Assembly (NCBI GenBank): GCA_002697475.1
Contig: NZVW01000059.1
Location: 1 to 11,567 of the forward strand
Source of the DNA: Aquimarina sp.
Lineage (GTDB): Bacteria > Bacteroidota > Bacteroidia > Flavobacteriales > Flavobacteriaceae
Length of the DNA stretch: 11,567 nucleotides
Direction of reading: 5' to 3'
Both the position numbers and the translations under genes were made by a program. The notes under the pieces were generated by a model. The model was not told the origin of the DNA. It did not search any database and saw nothing but the letters and a program-made list of their open reading frames with translations. Shown here piece by piece: positions 6,196 to 11,567 of this stretch. Position 1 is the first letter of the stretch. Each line of letters begins with the position of its first letter.

Positions 6196-8622
6196 TTATA
6201 ACATATATTTTAAAGCCAAAATAAAATTTCTTCCTGCCGCAGCAATTCCTGAAGAATATGGCCTGTAACGCTGATCTGTAATGTTTTCGATCGAAAATGT
6301 TGCTTCAATATGCTCATTAAACTGATATTGAGATCTCAAATTTAATGTATACCATGATGGTGAATAAGGATTACCATTTTCATCTTTAGCATATAAGAAA
6401 TCATTATTTTGCTGAGAGGGGGCTAGCTCATCAAAATCAAATTGTCCGTTATATTCAGAGAATGCGTCTATCTTCCATCGTTGACTGGTATAGGTCAAAT
6501 GGGTGGAACCAAACTGAGGAGAAACATGTCTTGAGGGCGCTACAGAACCATCGTCTAACTCCTCTTCACCACCAACAAAAGTATACTGTGAGGAGAACTT
6601 AAAATGTTTAGCAAAGTCATATCGCAGACCCGCCTCAAAACCATACACCTTAGCATTTGCTGCATTTTGGATTGCCTGCACATTACTTGGCTCTCCCTGA
6701 TAGTCTATGACTGTTTCTCCATTTAAACTAAAATCCCTACGCACTAATGCATTATTTAAAAAAGTATAATACGTCGCTACATCTATAGTAAGATTGTCTA
6801 CAAGGTTTAGTCTTACCCCTAATTCCCCGTTATAGGAGTATTCCGGTTTTAAATTTGGATTAGGAACCACAACAGAACCCGGCTCTGAATCAAAAATTTT
6901 ACCGACATCATCAATATTTGGCGCTCTAAACGCTGTAGAAAAATTTAGTTTCCATTGTAATTTTTCATTAGGTAACCAACTAAATCCTGCTGTACCGGTT
7001 AATGCATCCGTATCTATATCCGCTTCTTCAAATGGAAAGTCATAAAATTCATCGTTAAATGTAGAGTTGAGAATAATTCTGTTATACCTCAGACCTCCCT
7101 GAAAACGTAGTTTTTTATTGAATTTATGTTTTAAACTTGCATAGGCAGCAACTGATTGCCAGCTAGAACCATCAGGATACCTGGAGGGTGCATCTTGTAT
7201 GCCGCCTGTAATGATATTCTGACTTGCTCCTTCAGAACGGACAAGGTTCAAGATATATTCAAATCCATAGTATAAAGAAACTGCTTCACTGAACTTTTTT
7301 TCAAAATCGAAATTTATGGACGAAACATCCACCTTTTCTCTCGTTTTATTAAGCACATCACTCCCAAAATTGCGATCATTCCGGCTCTCTTCAAAATATT
7401 GGTAGGAATTGGTTACCTTTAATTGATTATAAAGAATACTTCTGGATTTATGATATACCTGTAAGTTTCCCATGAACCATTTTTGAGGACCATAGTACCA
7501 CTCCGCTGAACGCAAATTACCATTACTTCTTCTGATCAACCTATCGTATCTGGGGTAATCAGAAGTTGTGGAGTAAAGTAACCCTAAATTCATATCCCAG
7601 TTTTCATTAGGAACATAATCGATCTTCTGTAAAAAGTTGATTTGATCGTATCCTGTAAACACTTGTTTTTCTGGATCTTCATTTTGAATTACCACATCCT
7701 CGCCATTAATTCTTACTACATAATCCGGTCTCAGATAATCATCAGGTCCATGACTTCCCATTTTTAAGTCATCAAAATTTGTATAACTCACACTAGTAAG
7801 AAAGGCCCATTTTTCTAATCCATAATTAAGATCTATATGGCCCGTTTTCTCATTACTGGCACTAGCGTATCTTGTACTAACTGAACCACCAAAATTGGCC
7901 TTATCATTTGTTCCAAAAGAAGGTTGTTTTGTGTAAAAGTTCATTACTCCTCCCACCGCATCGCTACCATATACGACCGATCCGGGACCTAAAATCACTT
8001 CAGTTCTATCTACAGCAAATGGATCTAGGGAAATGACATTTTGAATGTTTCCTCCTCTAAAAATAGCCGTATTCATACGTACACCATCTACTGTTAGCAA
8101 TAGCCTGTTTGTAGAAAATCCTCTAATCATGGGGCTACCTCCTCCTAACTGACTTTTTTGAACAAAAACCTGACCACTACTTTGTAGTAAATCGGCTGAA
8201 GTTTGGGGAGTACCAAAGGCTATTTCATCAGAGGAAATACTCACTATCTTTTGTGATATGTCCTTCTGCTCCTGTTTCCATTTAGAAACAGAAATAATTA
8301 CTTCTGATAATGCATTTTCATCAGTTTCAAGAAAAATTTTATACCCCAATCTTTTCAATTTCGACTTTACTATAGAAAATTTTTGATGGGATACATGGGC
8401 AAAATATAGCATTTCATTATCTGAAAATTCTGTAATATCAGCTTTACCGTCAAAATCAGTAATGGCACTTTTTGACTTTATTTCATTGTAGATAGCTACA
8501 TCCGGAAGAAGTTGACCTGTACTCTTATTATAAACTTTTACGGATTGAGCATTAATTATTAAACCCAGCATTAAAAAGAAAGCTGTAGTGAGTAGTGATC
8601 GCATGTTATTTAAAAATTTCAT
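6196..8622 (-). CDS. TonB-dependent outer-membrane receptor, heme/hemoglobin-receptor type
   Basis: The 808-residue protein has a signal peptide (to about INAQ at 23-26), a carboxypeptidase-regulatory-like beta domain (about 27-105), a plug domain (about 115-235, with SPMIRGFSTNRLLLTVDGVRM, then GPGSVVYGSDAVGGVMNFYT) and a 22-strand-type barrel ending in RNFILALKYML. The plug wording, FRAP at 565-568, NPNL at 588-591 and RYRPYSSGIAAAGRN near the end are those of the hemoglobin/transferrin/lactoferrin receptor group. The histidine usually found between FRAP and NPNL in heme receptors is absent, so the ligand is uncertain: an iron source, cobalamin or another ligand remains possible. Import is powered by the TonB-ExbBD complex. 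The ATG at 8622 overlaps recO by 17 bases; a second ATG at 8604, one base past the recO stop, gives a more usual signal peptide and may be the real start (802 residues). It is the last gene of the porZ-recO cluster. Confidence 0.92.
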   Translation of the reverse strand: MKFLNNMRSLLTTAFFLMLGLIINAQSVKVYNKSTGQLLPDVAIYNEIKSKSAITDFDGKADITEFSDNEMLYFAHVSHQKFSIVKSKLKRLGYKIFLETDENALSEVIISVSKWKQEQKDISQKIVSISSDEIAFGTPQTSADLLQSSGQVFVQKSQLGGGSPMIRGFSTNRLLLTVDGVRMNTAIFRGGNIQNVISLDPFAVDRTEVILGPGSVVYGSDAVGGVMNFYTKQPSFGTNDKANFGGSVSTRYASASNEKTGHIDLNYGLEKWAFLTSVSYTNFDDLKMGSHGPDDYLRPDYVVRINGEDVVIQNEDPEKQVFTGYDQINFLQKIDYVPNENWDMNLGLLYSTTSDYPRYDRLIRRSNGNLRSAEWYYGPQKWFMGNLQVYHKSRSILYNQLKVTNSYQYFEESRNDRNFGSDVLNKTREKVDVSSINFDFEKKFSEAVSLYYGFEYILNLVRSEGASQNIITGGIQDAPSRYPDGSSWQSVAAYASLKHKFNKKLRFQGGLRYNRIILNSTFNDEFYDFPFEEADIDTDALTGTAGFSWLPNEKLQWKLNFSTAFRAPNIDDVGKIFDSEPGSVVVPNPNLKPEYSYNGELGVRLNLVDNLTIDVATYYTFLNNALVRRDFSLNGETVIDYQGEPSNVQAIQNAANAKVYGFEAGLRYDFAKHFKFSSQYTFVGGEEELDDGSVAPSRHVSPQFGSTHLTYTSQRWKIDAFSEYNGQFDFDELAPSQQNNDFLYAKDENGNPYSPSWYTLNLRSQYQFNEHIEATFSIENITDQRYRPYSSGIAAAGRNFILALKYML

Positions 8623-9325
8623 TTAGCACTGATAATGACTTTGGTTTTTTGAACTCATGGAGATGCAACTCATAGTACATAAGCAAAAAACTAAGCAAAT
8701 CAGCCCTGATTTTTTTGGTTAATTTAGTCTTCGATAATTCATCAAAATTCGTGCCCAAAAACACCTTTAAATAATCTATAACATCTCCTTCAAAACAAAG
8801 ATTATTATTGGCTTGAGCCACAAAATTACCTTCCTGAAGATCAAAGAAAGTTCCTGAATTATCTGTTGTATCCGGATAAAAACCCAGGTATTGTGTCAAT
8901 TTGATTAAAAAAAGAATATGAAAATTGGCAACATCATCTTGATTATCTAACCACTTTAAAGAGGTTTCTAAGTAATTATATAAAGCTTCATTTTTTTCTT
9001 CTTCCTTAATTGAATTTTTGAGCATTTCTGCCAGAAAAAAAACGATTGCATTTTTTACAAAATCCAGCTGCAGTGATTTATACGGATAAGATACTTTTGC
9101 CTCTCTTAACCGCTCCAGAGTTCCCTTATCCTTATGTACAGCTTCAACTTCTATGATAGACAGTGGTTGAAATAATGAAGATTTAATCTTACCCCGTTTA
9201 GATTTTAACACACCTCTAAGTAAATAGGATTTTAAACCATTGCTTTTTGTATAGAGCTTAACGATCAAATCAGATTCACTATACTTTAGAGCGTGCAGCA
9301 CTATTGCAGGAGTTTTAACGATCAT
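8606..9325 (-). CDS. recO: DNA repair protein RecO
   Basis: RecO helps load RecA onto single-stranded DNA and anneals complementary strands in the RecF recombination pathway, with RecR as partner. The 239-residue product has the family's N-terminal OB fold (residues 1-80: IVLHALKYSESDLIVKLYTK, YLLRGVLKSKRGK, LFQPLSIIEVE) and a helical C-terminal domain with LTQYLGFYPD. The four-cysteine zinc site known in some RecO proteins is missing (a single Cys lies in NNLCFEGD), the equivalent region reading FFDLQEGNFV; loss of zinc ligands is known in other RecO proteins. Length is normal. Its ATG shares one base with the porZ stop (TAATG at 9327-9323), so it is likely to be translated by coupling to porZ. 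The downstream receptor gene begins within or directly after its 3' end. Confidence 0.95.
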   Translation of the reverse strand: MIVKTPAIVLHALKYSESDLIVKLYTKSNGLKSYLLRGVLKSKRGKIKSSLFQPLSIIEVEAVHKDKGTLERLREAKVSYPYKSLQLDFVKNAIVFFLAEMLKNSIKEEEKNEALYNYLETSLKWLDNQDDVANFHILFLIKLTQYLGFYPDTTDNSGTFFDLQEGNFVAQANNNLCFEGDVIDYLKVFLGTNFDELSKTKLTKKIRADLLSFLLMYYELHLHEFKKPKSLSVLNEIFK

Positions 9326-11567
9326 TATCTCACTATCAGCAATTTAGAAACTGTAGTTTCTGTAGCATCCTCACCGGTAATTAGAATAAGATAAACTCCT
9401 GATGCTACTTTATGTCTGCCAAAAGCAGTAGTATCCCATTGTATACTTCCTCCATCGCTAACTTCTTCGTATACCAAATTACCTTCAATATCGGTTATTT
9501 TAACATTTGCTCTCGCTGTAAGCCCTCTAATCGTTACCAGACCATTATAACCAGGCCTAACCGGATTAGGAAAGGCAATGACCTTATCAAGATTTTCTGT
9601 GGGTCCGGTAGCAACTCCTTTAAACTCTAATAATCCCTTTTCCGTGGCAAAAAACACTGCCCCATTTGAATCATCTACAGTGATGTCAAGTACATTATTG
9701 GATGGTAAAGGGGAATTAGCTGTTGTAAAATGCTGAAAAGTTTCCTGCCCATCGGCAGATAAATAGAAGACACCAGAAAAACTGGTGGCAACCCATTTAT
9801 TATTTGCACCGTCAACCTCAATATCGGTAATAAACTGATCGAAAAGCAATTCCTGCGGAACGCCTTCATCATCAAGTATTATAATTTGTTCTGCCTGCGG
9901 ATTACTTTCGTCAAAAGTTCTTGTAGCATTAAAAATAACACGTATGCCTTGACTGGTACCTACCCAAATTTGATTATTCTGGTCAATTTCAATGGTTTGT
10001 ACATTATTACTAGGCAAGTTAGCACCTTCTCCCTCGCCTGAAATACGGATTAATTTTCCGTCACTAATTCTATATCCGATTATTCCATTTAGAAATGTCC
10101 CAAAAAAAACATTACCACTTCGGTCCAATTCTATTTCACTGAAGCCTAGATCAGCTGAAGTATCAGATATAACACTACTTAAGTTAATGTTTGTGGTCTG
10201 CGCTGTTTCTGGATCAAAGAGTTTTAGTCCATTATCAATTCTTGAATTTAATACCCAAAGTTCTCCGGATCTATTAAAAATTGAGCCATTAAGACGAACA
10301 ACCTCCTCTCCGGGTACTAAAGTTTCAAATCCACTATTTGTTGTATTATATAGATTAGTGACTACATTATCCTTAACCCTAAGTAAACCATCCTGAAAAC
10401 TACTAATAAAAACTTCTTCTGGATCATTAGGATTGATCGTAATATAGCTCAGGGATGTAGCACCTAAAACATTTTCTTTTGGAATATTTAACCAATTGTC
10501 AGATGTTAACCTACTAATTCCTCTTTGCTTTAATGGAAATGGATTATAAGAACCACTATAATCTCCGTATACTACCCATAAATCGTCATTATTAGCTTCT
10601 AATGCAAAAGGATCATTAGACAACGGCCCTTCAGGACTTAAAGTATCTACATTTGCCAGGTCTATATTGCTTATTTCCAATAAACCAGACTCCTGAGTAC
10701 CTAGATACCAATTTCCGTTATAAATCAACGATGTATTCAATACAAAAGTATTTTCAACACTACTACTGATAGAGGCTACTTGTGTAAAATTTGTATCGTA
10801 GGAAATGGACGTCTGAGCAGAAGAAATTATCAAAGAATCCTCCAATACTTGTACGTCCGAAATTAGGGTTGGATTTGTAATTTCGAGGGAGAGTGTTCCG
10901 TTAGCGTATGTGCTGATCGTATTGTTATTTTGCCATACAACAATTTGATTGTTTAGTATATACACTCCAAGAAATCCTCCTGCAACTAAAGTATTCCAAG
11001 AATTAAAATCAACAAGATTAGTACTGTTTACATCTGCAGAAAACAAACCATTTGAAGGGGTAGATACAAATATTTCATTGCCCAGAACTACAACTCCTGA
11101 TACCTCTATTTGCGATCCTCCCGGACCAATAAAAAAGGTGTCTCCAAATTCGATATTATCTAAATTAAATTCAATTACCCCAAAACCCGTAGCTATGAAT
11201 AACTTATTCTGATATTCGTAAAATTGATTAATTGATTTTTGATTAGGAGATATGGTCGGTTTATTCACTATATCAACGAATGTCCTTACGGTTCTATCAT
11301 TAAAAACTACTTCAATTGTACCATTATCATAGCCTATAAAAATAAGATCGTATACAGAGCTATAGTAAATAGAGGAAATTGCCTCACCAGAAAGACCATT
11401 TACGGTAGTAATCGCTTCATTGCTGTCAGTACTAATGTCATAAAGGAATACAGCGTTATCTGCAGCGGAGTATATGATATCTTCACTAATCTGAAAATCT
11501 GCAATAGTATTAAAAGAATAATGTGCTGTCCATTGACTATTAAAGTCCTGAGCAAAAACTAAATTAC
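9325..11567 (-). CDS. porZ: PorZ-like type IX secretion component (N-terminal end outside window)
   Basis: The frame is open to the window edge. Translation beyond the GTG at 11268 continues without a stop as NLVFAQ-DFNSQWTAHYSFNTI, then AVFLYD, ITTVNGLSGEAIS and IYYSSVYDLIFIGYDNG, the expected beginning of a mature PorZ; only about the first 20 codons of the signal peptide are missing. The visible 746 residues form beta-propeller blades with Reg_prop-like units (LPSNNVQTIEIDQNNQIWVG, LPSNNVLDITVDD) and a C-terminal sorting-like domain at about 660-746 (IAFPNPVRPGYNG, VKITDIEGNLVYE, VASGVYLILI). Length agrees with Porphyromonas gingivalis PorZ (776). PorZ is a surface protein working with the sortase PorU to process and attach T9SS cargo; in P. 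gingivalis it is reported to bind anionic LPS, which need not hold here. A generic propeller cargo protein is the alternative, but the NPVRPGY motif and N-terminus favour PorZ. Confidence 0.85.
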   Translation of the reverse strand, partial: NLVFAQDFNSQWTAHYSFNTIADFQISEDIIYSAADNAVFLYDISTDSNEAITTVNGLSGEAISSIYYSSVYDLIFIGYDNGTIEVVFNDRTVRTFVDIVNKPTISPNQKSINQFYEYQNKLFIATGFGVIEFNLDNIEFGDTFFIGPGGSQIEVSGVVVLGNEIFVSTPSNGLFSADVNSTNLVDFNSWNTLVAGGFLGVYILNNQIVVWQNNNTISTYANGTLSLEITNPTLISDVQVLEDSLIISSAQTSISYDTNFTQVASISSSVENTFVLNTSLIYNGNWYLGTQESGLLEISNIDLANVDTLSPEGPLSNDPFALEANNDDLWVVYGDYSGSYNPFPLKQRGISRLTSDNWLNIPKENVLGATSLSYITINPNDPEEVFISSFQDGLLRVKDNVVTNLYNTTNSGFETLVPGEEVVRLNGSIFNRSGELWVLNSRIDNGLKLFDPETAQTTNINLSSVISDTSADLGFSEIELDRSGNVFFGTFLNGIIGYRISDGKLIRISGEGEGANLPSNNVQTIEIDQNNQIWVGTSQGIRVIFNATRTFDESNPQAEQIIILDDEGVPQELLFDQFITDIEVDGANNKWVATSFSGVFYLSADGQETFQHFTTANSPLPSNNVLDITVDDSNGAVFFATEKGLLEFKGVATGPTENLDKVIAFPNPVRPGYNGLVTIRGLTARANVKITDIEGNLVYEEVSDGGSIQWDTTAFGRHKVASGVYLILITGEDATETTVSKLLIVR

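Noticed and set aside
9992..10396. A 134-codon open frame on the + strand opposite porZ
   Set aside because: It is a shadow of the PorZ propeller; the translation is Ser/Pro/Leu-rich without domain features.
11239..11562. A 107-codon open frame on the + strand at the right edge
   Set aside because: The - strand here encodes the conserved N-terminal part of PorZ, so the + frame is a shadow.

Overview
The window is an AT-rich, gene-dense stretch of chromosome from a member of the Bacteroidota, most likely a marine-type Flavobacteriaceae. The signs are a type IX secretion (T9SS) type A C-terminal sorting domain on the left-hand protein, a PorZ-like T9SS component on the right, a TonB-dependent receptor with a carboxypeptidase-like N-terminal domain, lipoprotein and 'AQ' signal-peptide styles typical of the phylum, little sign of Shine-Dalgarno sequences, and -7 elements of the TAnnTTTG kind. 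No rRNA, tRNA, CRISPR array, insertion sequence or phage gene was seen.

Layout, left to right. (1) 1-882 (+) is the C-terminal end of a large repetitive secreted or surface protein ending in a T9SS sorting domain, followed by a perfect 15-bp terminator hairpin. (2) 972-1733 (-) is a two-gene unit: a VOC/glyoxalase-fold protein, then a stand-alone TfoX N-terminal-domain protein. (3) 1826-3214 (+) is a conserved-looking helical protein of unknown function, divergent from the VOC gene. The 92-bp gap between them holds an 11-bp inverted repeat that places one candidate -7 element on each strand. (4) 3222-4796 (-) is a sodium/solute symporter closely resembling the sodium/galactose transporter vSGLT. 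(5) 5111-6191 (+) is an overlapping pair: an uncharacterised lipoprotein and an exported NTF2/SnoaL-like protein, preceded by a good Bacteroidetes-type promoter with a small palindrome against its -33 box. (6) 6196-11567 (-) is one tightly coupled cluster read right to left: porZ (its first few codons lie outside the window), recO, and a TonB-dependent receptor of the heme/hemoglobin-receptor type.

How it fits together. The strongest functional link spans the window: PorZ belongs to the cell-surface machinery that processes and anchors T9SS cargo, and the left-hand protein carries the type of C-terminal domain that this machinery handles. porZ and recO share one base (TAATG), and the receptor begins within or one base after recO, so the three are probably cotranscribed and partly translationally coupled although their roles (secretion, recombination repair, nutrient import) differ. 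The symporter, the receptor and the lipoprotein/NTF2 pair suggest envelope and nutrient-uptake functions, but nothing in the sequence joins them into one pathway. I found no clear new multi-gene system. The least explained items are the lipoprotein/NTF2 pair with its palindromic promoter, the symmetric divergent promoter at 1761-1808, and the 462-residue protein of unknown function.
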